The notes beneath the pieces are model-generated. The model was given only the letters and a program-made list of their open reading frames with translations. It did not search any database and was not told the origin of the DNA. From assembly GCF_021404305.1 (NCBI RefSeq), contig NZ_JABFTX010000004.1, forward strand, positions 310,001 through 374,000: a DNA stretch of 64,000 bases, in the 5' to 3' direction. The position numbers and the translations under genes are program-made. Each line of letters starts with the position of its first letter. Position 1 is the stretch's first letter. The stretch is from Billgrantia ethanolica (GTDB lineage Bacteria; Pseudomonadota; Gammaproteobacteria; Pseudomonadales; Halomonadaceae). Of this stretch, positions 7,676 through 15,156 are shown in pieces.

Positions 7676-8644
7676 ATGAGCAAGAAGTTCGCTTCCCACG
7701 CCGATACCGAAGAGAAGCAGGTCAGCTTCACCCAACTGGCCGAGGGCCTGTACGCCTATACCGCCGAGGGCGATCCCAACACCGGCGTGGTGATCGGCGA
7801 CGACAGCGTGATGGTGATTGACACCCAGGCCACGCCGATCATGGCCCAGGACGTGATTCGCCGCATTCGCGAGGTCACCGACCTGCCGATCAAGCACGTG
7901 GTGATGAGCCACTACCACGCCGTACGCGTGCTCGGCGCCTCGGCCTACGGTGCCGAGAACATCTACGCCAGCCAGCACACCTACGACCTGATCGTCGAGC
8001 GTGGCCAGCAGGACTATGAATCCGAGGTCGGCCGCTTCCCGCGCCTGTTCAAGGGTGTGGACTCGGTGCCCGGCCTGACCTGGCCCAACATCGTGTTCCA
8101 ACAGGAGCTCACGGTGTTCATGGGCAAGCGTGAGGTGCGCATCATCCATCTGGGCCGCGGCCACACCAAGGGCGACACCATCGTCTGGCTGCCCGAGGAG
8201 AAGGTGATGTTCTCCGGCGACCTGGTCGAGTACGGCGCCACCCCCTACACCGGCGACGCCTATCACGAGGACTGGCCCACCACCCTCGACCGCCTGCAGG
8301 CGATGGCCCCGCAGAAGCTGGTACCGGGGCGCGGCGAGGCGCTCACCACCCCCGAGCAGTGCCAGGAGGCGATCCAGGGCACCCGCGACTTCCTCGCCGA
8401 CATGTACGAGAGCGTCAAGGCGGGCAAGGCGGCCGGCAAATCGCTCTCCGAGTGCTATGCCGAGACCTACGCCAAGCTCAAGCCCAAGTACGGCCACTGG
8501 GTGATCTTCGACCACTGCCTGCCCTTCGACATCACCCGCTGCTACGACGAGGCCGGCGGCGAATACCCCGATCCGCGCATCTGGACCGCCGAGCGCGACA
8601 CCGCCATGTGGCACTCGCTGCAGGAAGTGGTCGAGAACCAGTAA
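7676..8644 (+). CDS. MBL-fold protein with non-canonical metal motif, first gene of the homogentisate operon
   Basis: The protein has 322 residues; the ATG follows GGAGGAACC. The metallo-beta-lactamase fold is recognisable from VIDTQATP (47-54), the motif-1 region HVVMSHYHAVRVLGA (74-88), LGRGHTKGDTIVW around H163, and MFSGDLVEYG around D182. The usual HxHxDH motif reads HYHAVR (79-84), so the Asp and last His ligands of the second metal site are missing. Either one metal is bound or the chemistry differs. It heads an operon with a flavoprotein hydroxylase and homogentisate enzymes, which suggests a hydrolase or accessory step on an aromatic-acid intermediate, but no activity can be named. 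An 80-base spacer with two hairpins follows. Confidence 0.8.
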   Translation: MSKKFASHADTEEKQVSFTQLAEGLYAYTAEGDPNTGVVIGDDSVMVIDTQATPIMAQDVIRRIREVTDLPIKHVVMSHYHAVRVLGASAYGAENIYASQHTYDLIVERGQQDYESEVGRFPRLFKGVDSVPGLTWPNIVFQQELTVFMGKREVRIIHLGRGHTKGDTIVWLPEEKVMFSGDLVEYGATPYTGDAYHEDWPTTLDRLQAMAPQKLVPGRGEALTTPEQCQEAIQGTRDFLADMYESVKAGKAAGKSLSECYAETYAKLKPKYGHWVIFDHCLPFDITRCYDEAGGEYPDPRIWTAERDTAMWHSLQEVVENQ

Positions 8645-8657
8645 CGACAACGATACC

Positions 8658-8705
8658 CCGGGACGTCCCGGAACAGGCCTGCCGCCGGGACGCCACCCGG
8701 CGGCA
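8658..8705 (+). other. Two consecutive hairpins between the MBL and mhaA-like genes
   Basis: CCGGGAC-GTCCCGG (8658-8671) is a perfect 14-base palindrome. Directly after it, TGCCGCCGGG (8680-8689) and CCCGGCGGCA (8696-8705) form a perfect ten-base-pair stem with a six-base loop. There is no T-run, so this is more likely an mRNA processing, stability or partial-termination element than a strong terminator. Confidence 0.5.
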
Positions 8706-8723
8706 GATGCCGAGGGGAGCACG

Positions 8724-10445
8724 ATGCCAACGACCTACAACAATCCCGTCTATCCGTACCGGCGCCCACCGGAGCTCGACCGCACCGACGTGCGCCACTG
8801 TCCGGTGGTGATCGTCGGTGCCGGCCCCACTGGCCTGGCCATGGCCATCGACCTTGCCCAGCAGGGCATCGCCAGCGTGGTGCTCGACGACAACAATACC
8901 GTCAGCGTCGGCTCGCGGGCGATCTGCTTCGCCAAGCGCACTCTGGAGATCCTCGACCGCCTGGGCTGCGCCCAGCCGATGGTCGACAAGGGCGTGACCT
9001 GGCAGCGCGGCCGGGTGTTCTTCCAAGAACGCGAGGTCTACGACTTCGACCTGCTGCCGGAAGCCGGCCACCGCATGCCCGCCTTCATCAACCTGCAGCA
9101 GTACTACTTCGAGGAGTACCTTGTCGATCGTGCCGACGAGCTCAGCGAGCTGATCGACCTGCGCTGGCTGCACAAGGTCACCGCAGTGGACAGCCAGGCC
9201 GAGCGCAGCGAAGTCACAGTCGGCACCGAGGACGGCAACTATCGCCTCTCCTGCGACTACCTGCTGGTGGCCGACGGCGCCAACAGCAAGATTCGCGACA
9301 TGCTGGGCCTGGAGAGCAAGGGTCAGGTGTTCCAGGATCGTTTTCTGATCGCCGACGTGATCATGAAGGCCGACTTCCCCACCGAGCGCTGGTTCTGGTT
9401 CGACCCGCCCTTCCACCCCAACCAGTCGGTGCTGCTGCATCGTCAGCCGGACAACGTGTGGCGCATCGACTTCCAGCTCGGCTGGGATGCCGACCCGGAA
9501 GAGGAGAAGAAAGAGGAGAACATCCGCCCGCGAGTGCAGGCGATGCTCGGCGCGGACGTGGAGTTCGAGCTGGAGTGGGCCAGTGTCTATACCTTCCGCT
9601 GCCGCAAGATGGACAGCTACATCCACCGGCGGGTGTTCTTCATGGGTGACGCTGCACATCAAGTCTCGCCCTTCGGCGCCCGCGGCGCCAACGGCGCGCT
9701 GCAGAGCACCGAGAACCTTGCCTGGAAGCTGGCCCGGGTGCTCAAGGGCCAGGCCCCCGCGGCGCTGCTCGCCACCTACGACGACGAGCGCCAGCACGGC
9801 GCCGCCGAGAACATCCTCAACTCGACGCGGGCCACCGACTTCATCACGCCCAAGAGTCGCGTCAGCCGACTGTTCCGTGACAGCGTGCTGGAACTGGCCG
9901 AGCACTATCCCTTCGCTCGGCGCCTGGTCAACAGCGGCCGCCTCTCCATGCCGTGCCGCTACGACGACTCACCGCTCAATGGCCACGAGACCGAGGGCCT
10001 GCCGCTCGAGCTGCGTCCCGGTAGCCCGGCCAAGGACGCGCCGATCGGCCTGGCCGGCCGCCGCGCCTGGCTGCTCAACCAGCTCGGCGATCGTTTCACG
10101 CTGCTGCTCGACGGCCGCGTCGACAGCGCCCGGGCCGAAGCCCTCAGGACCGAACTCGTCCCGCTGCTCGAGCACCGCGACGACCTGGATCTGCTGATCG
10201 TCGGCCCGGCGCCACACGCCCTGACCGAGCTGCCGCGCAGCCGCCAGGTCGAGGACGTGGAAAACCTGATCGGCGAGCGCTACGGCCTCGACGCCGGCAT
10301 CGCCTACCTGATCCGCCCCGACCAGCACGTCACCGCCCGCTGGCACGCCGTCACGGCCGCCGCGGTCGGCGAGGCGATGGACCGCGCCCTGGGCGCCTAT
10401 CTCGCTCCTTCCACCGTTCAGGGAGGCACCCATGCCACGGCTTGA
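8724..10445 (+). CDS. mhaA: Flavoprotein aromatic hydroxylase, MhaA-like (3-hydroxyphenylacetate 6-hydroxylase large subunit)
   Basis: The protein has 573 residues, about the size reported for Pseudomonas putida MhaA (62.7 kDa). It is a class A FAD monooxygenase of the PheA/MhpA type: GAGPTG dinucleotide motif at 32-37, the mid-protein segment CDYLLVADGANSKIR, and the FAD ribityl motif GDAAHQVSPFG at 308-318 followed by ARGANGALQSTENLAWKLA. A thioredoxin-like C-terminal domain is expected after about residue 430. The gene is followed, with a 14-base overlap, by a 72-codon gene resembling the MhaB coupling protein, and then by homogentisate dioxygenase. This order supports hydroxylation of a hydroxyphenylacetate to homogentisate. 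Other phenol or phenylpropionate substrates remain possible. GGGGAG precedes the ATG. Confidence 0.75.
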   Translation: MPTTYNNPVYPYRRPPELDRTDVRHCPVVIVGAGPTGLAMAIDLAQQGIASVVLDDNNTVSVGSRAICFAKRTLEILDRLGCAQPMVDKGVTWQRGRVFFQEREVYDFDLLPEAGHRMPAFINLQQYYFEEYLVDRADELSELIDLRWLHKVTAVDSQAERSEVTVGTEDGNYRLSCDYLLVADGANSKIRDMLGLESKGQVFQDRFLIADVIMKADFPTERWFWFDPPFHPNQSVLLHRQPDNVWRIDFQLGWDADPEEEKKEENIRPRVQAMLGADVEFELEWASVYTFRCRKMDSYIHRRVFFMGDAAHQVSPFGARGANGALQSTENLAWKLARVLKGQAPAALLATYDDERQHGAAENILNSTRATDFITPKSRVSRLFRDSVLELAEHYPFARRLVNSGRLSMPCRYDDSPLNGHETEGLPLELRPGSPAKDAPIGLAGRRAWLLNQLGDRFTLLLDGRVDSARAEALRTELVPLLEHRDDLDLLIVGPAPHALTELPRSRQVEDVENLIGERYGLDAGIAYLIRPDQHVTARWHAVTAAAVGEAMDRALGAYLAPSTVQGGTHATA

Positions 10446-10650
10446 GCTCAACCCCAACTTCACCGACCCGGACGCCTTCTATGCCGCGCTGACCGAGCTG
10501 CATCGCGAGCGTAGCGAGGCCGAGAGCGAGCGCATCAATGCCCGGCTGATCCTGCTGATGGCCAACCACATCGGCGACCAGCAGGTGCTCGAGGAGGCGC
10601 TGGCCATCGCCGGCCAGGCCACACACGACACAGCCAAGCGAACGGCTTGA
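10432..10650 (+). CDS. mhaB: Small MhaB-like coupling protein of the hydroxylase
   Basis: The protein has 72 residues, begins inside the end of mhaA (14-base overlap) and is preceded by GGGAGG. It is predicted to be almost all helical and soluble: FTDPDAFYAALTELH, SEAESERINARLILLMANH and QQVLEEALAIAGQA. No catalytic motif is seen. Pseudomonas putida 3-hydroxyphenylacetate hydroxylase needs a small coupling protein (MhaB, 6.3 kDa) made from the gene next to mhaA. Position, size and the overlap make this the equivalent, although I cannot align the sequences here. It lies 45 bases before hmgA. Confidence 0.65.
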   Translation: MPRLELNPNFTDPDAFYAALTELHRERSEAESERINARLILLMANHIGDQQVLEEALAIAGQATHDTAKRTA

Positions 10651-10695
10651 GTACGCAAGAGATTCGACAGGACGTTGAAACAGAGGACCCCCGAC

Positions 10696-12006
10696 ATGAC
10701 GACCCAGACGCTCGAGTACCAGAGCGGTTTCCGCAACCACTTCGCCAGCGAGGCGCTGCCCGGCGCCCTGCCGGCCGGGCAGAACTCGCCGCAGAAGTGC
10801 GCCTACGGCCTCTACGCCGAACAGCTCACCGGCTCGGCCTTCACCGCGCCGCGCCACGCCAACCTGCGCAGCTGGCTCTACCGCATCCGCCCCTCGGTGG
10901 TGCAGAGCGCCTATACGCCGCTGGAGAACGGCCGGGTAGCCACCTCGCCGCTGGCCAAGCCCGCCGCCGACCCCAACCAGATGCGCTGGGACCCGCTGCC
11001 GATTCCCGCCGAGCCCACCGACTTCGTCGACGGCCTGCTGACGATCGCCGTCAACGGCGATGCCGGCACCCAGGCCGGCTGCGGCGTGCACGTCTATGCC
11101 TTCAACCGCGACATGACCGAGCGCTTCTTCTACGACGCCGACGGTGAGCTGTTGATCGTGCCGCAGCAGGGCACCCTGCGCCTGCGTACCGAACTCGGCG
11201 AGCTCGAGGTCAAGGGCGGCGAGATCGCGGTGGTTCCCCGCGGCATGAAGTTCCAGGTGCGCCTGGCCCGAGGCAGCGACGCCGCCCGCGGCTACGTCTG
11301 CGAGAACTACGGCAGCCCGCTGGAGCTGCCCGGCCTCGGCCCCATCGGCGCCAACGGCCTGGCCAACCCCCGCGACTTCGAGAGCCCGGTGGCCGCCTTC
11401 GAGGACATCGAGGGCGACTTCGAACTGGTGGCCAAGTTCTCCGGCCGCTTCTGGGTGACCAAGCTTGGCCATTCGCCGCTCGACGTGGTGGCCTGGCACG
11501 GCAACTACGCCCCCTACAAGTACGACCTGGCCAAGTTCAACACCATCAACACGGTGAGCTTCGATCACCCCGACCCCTCGATCTTCACCGTGCTGACCTC
11601 GCCCTCCGACACCCCGGGCATGGCCAACATCGACTTCGTGATCTTCCCACCGCGCTGGATGGTGGCCGAGAACACCTTCCGCCCGCCCTACTTCCATCGC
11701 AACCTGATGAGCGAGTTCATGGGACTGATCCACGGCGAGTACGACGCCAAGGCCGAGGGCTTCCTGCCCGGCGGCGCCAGCCTGCACAACTGCATGTCGC
11801 CCCACGGTCCCGATGCCGAGACCTTCGAGAAGGCCTCGAATGCGGAGCTGACACCGCAGCGCCTGGATGCGACCCTGGCCTTCATGTTCGAGAGCCGCTA
11901 CGTCTACCACCCGACCGAAGCAGCGCTGAACGCGGACATCCGCCAGCGCGACTACGTCGACGTATGGTCGACGCTGCGCTCGCACTTCGATCCCAGGCAG
12001 CCTTAG
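10696..12006 (+). CDS. hmgA: Homogentisate 1,2-dioxygenase
   Basis: The protein has 436 residues, normal for HmgA. Signatures include the N-terminal [19 protein letters not shown], the [11 protein letters not shown] segment, [16 protein letters not shown] carrying the iron ligands His and Glu, and [10 protein letters not shown] with the third ligand His. It opens the ring of homogentisate to maleylacetoacetate in the cytoplasm using Fe(II) and oxygen. The ATG at 10696 follows GAGGA with nine-base spacing; seven further codons upstream are open but lack a site. It is the committed step of the pathway and fixes homogentisate as the intermediate made by the two hydroxylase genes upstream. Confidence 0.96.
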   Translation: MTTQTLEYQSGFRNHFASEALPGALPAGQNSPQKCAYGLYAEQLTGSAFTAPRHANLRSWLYRIRPSVVQSAYTPLENGRVATSPLAKPAADPNQMRWDPLPIPAEPTDFVDGLLTIAVNGDAGTQAGCGVHVYAFNRDMTERFFYDADGELLIVPQQGTLRLRTELGELEVKGGEIAVVPRGMKFQVRLARGSDAARGYVCENYGSPLELPGLGPIGANGLANPRDFESPVAAFEDIEGDFELVAKFSGRFWVTKLGHSPLDVVAWHGNYAPYKYDLAKFNTINTVSFDHPDPSIFTVLTSPSDTPGMANIDFVIFPPRWMVAENTFRPPYFHRNLMSEFMGLIHGEYDAKAEGFLPGGASLHNCMSPHGPDAETFEKASNAELTPQRLDATLAFMFESRYVYHPTEAALNADIRQRDYVDVWSTLRSHFDPRQP

Positions 12007-12078
12007 AAGGCCGAGAGACGAAACGCTGAACCGGACGGGGCCGACGAGCCCCGCCCCTGACAAAAGGATTGAGCCAAG

Positions 12079-13098
12079 ATGAAACTCGCCACTTTGAAAA
12101 ACGGCCGCGACGGCGAACTGCTGGTGGTCTCCCGCGACCTCACCCGCGCCGTTTCCGCCACCGACATCGCCGCCACCCTGCAGCAGGCCATCGAGAACTG
12201 GGACGCGGTGAGCTCGAAGCTGGAAGCACGCTACGCCGAGCTCAACGACGGCAGCGCCGAGGGCGCCTTCACCCTGGACCAGAGCAAGCTGCACTCGCCG
12301 CTGCCGCGCAGCTACCACTGGGCCGACGGCTCCGCCTACCTCAACCACGTCAAGCTGGTACGCCAGGCGCGCAACGCCGAGATGCCGGAAACGTTCTGGA
12401 CCGATCCGCTGATGTATCAGGGCGGCGGCGACAAGTTCCTCGCCCCCACCGAGGAGATCGAGGCGGTCAGCGAGGAGCACGGTATCGACTTCGAGGGCGA
12501 GATCGCGGTGATCACCGACGACGTGCCCATGGGCGTCACCCCGGAACAGGCCGCCGGCCACATCAAGCTGATCATGCTGGTCAACGACGTCAGCCTGCGC
12601 GGGCTGATCCCCGGCGAGCTGGCCAAGGGCTTCGGCTTCTTCCAGGCCAAGCCGGCCTCGAGCTTCTCACCGATCTGCGTCACCCCCGACGAGCTGGGCG
12701 ACGCCTGGCGGGATGGTCGCGTTCACCTGCCGCTGACGGTGCACCTCAACGGCGAGAAGTTCGGCGAGCCCGAGGCCGGCCCGGACATGATCTTCGGCTT
12801 CCCCGAGCTGGTCGCCCACGCGGCCAAGACCCGCTATCTGGGCGCCGGCGCCATCATCGGCTCGGGAACCGTCTCCAACCCCGATCCTGACGGCGGCCCC
12901 GGCAAGCCGGTCGCCGACGGCGGTGTGGGTTATAGTTGCCTGGCCGAGGTGCGCATGGTGGAGCAGATCCTGCACGGCGCGGCCAAGACACCCTTCATGC
13001 GCTTCGGCGATCGGGTGCGCATCGAGATGTTCGACCGTGATGGCAACAACATCTTCGGCACCATCGACCAGCAGGTAGTGGCCTACCGGCCCAAGTAA
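12079..13098 (+). CDS. fahA: Fumarylacetoacetate hydrolase-family protein (probable fumarylacetoacetase)
   Basis: The protein has 339 residues. The C-terminal FAH domain shows the metal and substrate region DFEGEIAVITDDVPMGV, the conserved AKGFGFFQAKPASSFSPICVTPDELG segment, and GAGAIIGSGTVSN. Classic fumarylacetoacetases such as HmgB of P. putida are about 430 residues, so this is the shorter FAH branch, with its own N-terminal segment (1-about 100). Its place between hmgA and maiA makes hydrolysis of fumarylacetoacetate to fumarate and acetoacetate the most likely reaction. The ATG at 12079 follows AAAGGATTG. The stop region contains a 12-base tandem repeat (ACCGGCCCAAGT twice, 13086-13110). 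Confidence 0.87.
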   Translation: MKLATLKNGRDGELLVVSRDLTRAVSATDIAATLQQAIENWDAVSSKLEARYAELNDGSAEGAFTLDQSKLHSPLPRSYHWADGSAYLNHVKLVRQARNAEMPETFWTDPLMYQGGGDKFLAPTEEIEAVSEEHGIDFEGEIAVITDDVPMGVTPEQAAGHIKLIMLVNDVSLRGLIPGELAKGFGFFQAKPASSFSPICVTPDELGDAWRDGRVHLPLTVHLNGEKFGEPEAGPDMIFGFPELVAHAAKTRYLGAGAIIGSGTVSNPDPDGGPGKPVADGGVGYSCLAEVRMVEQILHGAAKTPFMRFGDRVRIEMFDRDGNNIFGTIDQQVVAYRPK

Positions 13099-13132
13099 AC
13101 CGGCCCAAGTGACGCGACACAAGGAGCCAAGC

Positions 13133-13777
13133 ATGACCACGCTGTACGGCTATTTCCGCTCGTCGGCGGCCTTTCGGGTGCGCATTGCGCTCAATCTCAA
13201 GGGGCTGGCGTACGAGCAGGTGCCGGTCAATCTGGTCAAGGGCGAGCAGCGGGACGAGGACAACCTCGCCCGCAACCCCCAGGGACTGGTGCCGACACTC
13301 GAGACAGATGACGGCATGCAGCTTAGCCAGTCGCTGGCGATCTGCGAGTACTTGAACGAACGGTACCCGGAGCCGGCCCTGCTGCCGGCCGACCCCGCGG
13401 GCCGCGCCCGGGTGCGCTCGCTGGCCCAGCTGGTGGCCTGCGAGATCCACCCGCTCAACAACCTCAAGGTACTCAAGTACCTGGTGCACGAGCTGAAGCT
13501 GGACGAAGCGGCCAAGCTGGCCTGGTACCGCCACTGGATCGCCGAGGGTTTCACCGCGCTGGAAGCGAGGCTGGCGGGCGAGGCCGCCACCGGCGCGTTC
13601 TGCCACGGCGACAGCCCAAGCCTGGCGGATCTCTGCCTGGTGCCGCAGGTGTTCAACGCCGAGCGCTTCGAGTGCGACCTCTCGGCGTATCCGACGATCC
13701 GCCGCATCGCCGAGCGCTGTCGCGCGATGGAAGCCTTCGCCAAGGCCGCTCCGGGGGCGCAGCCGGACGCAGGTTGA
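13133..13777 (+). CDS. maiA: Maleylacetoacetate isomerase (zeta-class glutathione transferase)
   Basis: The protein has 214 residues. The N-terminal thioredoxin fold has the zeta-class active-site motif SSAAFRVRIALNLKGL (SSxxxRVR, with the glutathione-activating serine), NPQGLVPTLE and SQSLAICEYL. The helical C-terminal domain contains EIHPLNNLKVLKYL and SLADLCLVPQVFNAERF. It converts maleylacetoacetate to fumarylacetoacetate using glutathione. The start at 13133 is set by AAGGAG eight bases upstream; eight extra codons to 13109 are open. It is the last gene of the operon, followed by a long stem-loop. A glutathione synthetase gene lies about 14 kb downstream, but not in the same transcription unit. 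Confidence 0.94.
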   Translation: MTTLYGYFRSSAAFRVRIALNLKGLAYEQVPVNLVKGEQRDEDNLARNPQGLVPTLETDDGMQLSQSLAICEYLNERYPEPALLPADPAGRARVRSLAQLVACEIHPLNNLKVLKYLVHELKLDEAAKLAWYRHWIAEGFTALEARLAGEAATGAFCHGDSPSLADLCLVPQVFNAERFECDLSAYPTIRRIAERCRAMEAFAKAAPGAQPDAG

Positions 13778-13813
13778 GCAACGCCGCACTAATTAGGCTA
13801 TATTAAGCAAGCT

Positions 13814-13881
13814 AACGACTGGCGGGCGCCGCCCCTCCCTGTTCCAGCCTGGAGCGGGAGAAGCGGCGCCCGTCGGTCGTT
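13814..13881 (+). terminator. Long stem-loop ending the mha-hmg operon
   Basis: A 19-base arm at 13814-13832 (AACGACTGGCGGGCGCCGC) pairs with 13863-13881 at 17 of 19 positions, with the two mismatches forming G-U pairs in RNA. An inner hairpin (CTCCC...GGGAG) lies in the loop. A GTCTTTC tail follows. It is best read as a terminator, but its size and inner hairpin could also fit a small RNA or leader of the MFS gene. Confidence 0.6.
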
Positions 13882-13932
13882 GTCTTTCGCCCCCGAGCGC
13901 CCTTCGAGACGCCCTTCGAGAATGAGGTCGAT

Positions 13933-15156
13933 GTGCTGAGGCTGAAGTCCCCTGCCACGGTGATCACCCTGGCGGCCCTGACCGCGCTGGGCCCGCTGGC
14001 CACCGACATGTATCTGCCGGCCATGCCGGCCATGGCCGCGGCGCTCGATACCGGCCCCGATCAGGTGCAGCTGACGTTGAGCCTGTACATGGCCGGCTTC
14101 GCCGCCGCCCAGCTGTTCTGCGGCCCCTTTTCCGATCGCTTCGGGCGCAAGCCGGTGATGATCTTCGGCTTCAGCCTGTTCCTGGTCGCGAGCCTGCTGT
14201 GCGCCTTCGCGCCAAGCATCGAGTGGCTGCTGGCCGGGCGCTTCCTGCAGGCGCTGGGCGGCGCCACCGGGCCGGTGCTGGGGCGTGCCGCGGTACGCGA
14301 CATCTACGGCCCCCTCGAGGCCGGGCGCATCCTCTCGTACATGGCCAGCACCATGTCGCTGGCCCCGGCGGTAGCACCCCTCGTCGGCGCCGGGCTGCTG
14401 CTGGTCTGGGGCTGGGAGTCGGTGTTCGTGCTGCTGGCGCTCTACGCTGCGGCGATGCTGCCGCTGCTGATCCTGGCACTGCCGGAGCCGCTGCCGCCGG
14501 AGCGGCGCCAGTCGATCCATCCCAAGGTCATCGTGGCCAATTTCCGCATGCTGCTCGGCCAACGCACCTTCATGGGCTATACCCTGACCAACGCGGCGGC
14601 GTTCTCGGGGCTGTTTGCTTACCTCTCGGGTTCGTCGTTCGTGCTGATCGACTTCCTCGGCGTCTCGCCTTTCCAGTACGGCCTGTTCTTCACCCTGATC
14701 GTGGCCGGCTTCTTCGTTGGCACCCTGCTCAGCGGCCGCTATAGCCACCGGCTGGGCCGCGAACGCCTGGTCGGCCTGGGTAGCCTGACCTGCGCGCTGG
14801 GCGGCAGCGTCATGCTGATGCTGGCGCTCTCGGGGATGTACTCCGCCTGGGCCGTGGTCGGCCCGCACGTGCTGTTCATGGTCGGCATGGGCGTGCTGAT
14901 GCCGCAGTCGATGACCGGCGCCCTGGCGCCCAACCCCCACTGCGCCGGCTCGGCCTCGTCGCTGTTCGGCTTTCTGCAGATGAGCATCGCCGCCTTGATC
15001 GGCAGTGCCGTGGCCCAGTTGCACGACGGTACCTCACGCACTATGGCCATCGTGGTGGCCCTGGGCGGCCTGATGGCCGTGGTCAGTTTCCTGGGGCTGG
15101 TGCGGCCCGCCGAGCGGGCCATGAGGGTGGAGCAGGCCGAAGGGGGCAAGCCGTGA
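13933..15156 (+). CDS. Bcr/CflA-family MFS drug exporter
   Basis: The protein has 407 residues and twelve predicted helices. The Bcr/CflA hallmark is the first helix and loop, ALGPLATDMYLPAMPAM, followed by the MFS motif A region GPFSDRFGRKPVMI (about 80-93) and the antiporter motif LGGATGPVLGRAAVRDIYG (about 113-131). The family exports drugs or small metabolites by proton antiport at the inner membrane. The start is a GTG at 13933 behind GAGG. Its last codons overlap the next MFS gene, so the two are coupled. Separation from maiA by a stem-loop argues against membership in the hmg operon, although export of aromatic intermediates is conceivable. Confidence 0.88.
   Translation: MLRLKSPATVITLAALTALGPLATDMYLPAMPAMAAALDTGPDQVQLTLSLYMAGFAAAQLFCGPFSDRFGRKPVMIFGFSLFLVASLLCAFAPSIEWLLAGRFLQALGGATGPVLGRAAVRDIYGPLEAGRILSYMASTMSLAPAVAPLVGAGLLLVWGWESVFVLLALYAAAMLPLLILALPEPLPPERRQSIHPKVIVANFRMLLGQRTFMGYTLTNAAAFSGLFAYLSGSSFVLIDFLGVSPFQYGLFFTLIVAGFFVGTLLSGRYSHRLGRERLVGLGSLTCALGGSVMLMLALSGMYSAWAVVGPHVLFMVGMGVLMPQSMTGALAPNPHCAGSASSLFGFLQMSIAALIGSAVAQLHDGTSRTMAIVVALGGLMAVVSFLGLVRPAERAMRVEQAEGGKP

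Noticed and set aside
10351..12561. 736-codon open frame on the minus strand
   Set aside because: Shadow of the hmgA and fahA genes; no recognisable domain and no ribosome site.
13798..15024. 408-codon open frame on the minus strand
   Set aside because: Antisense to the Bcr/CflA gene; His/Gln/Arg-rich product typical of a shadow frame.
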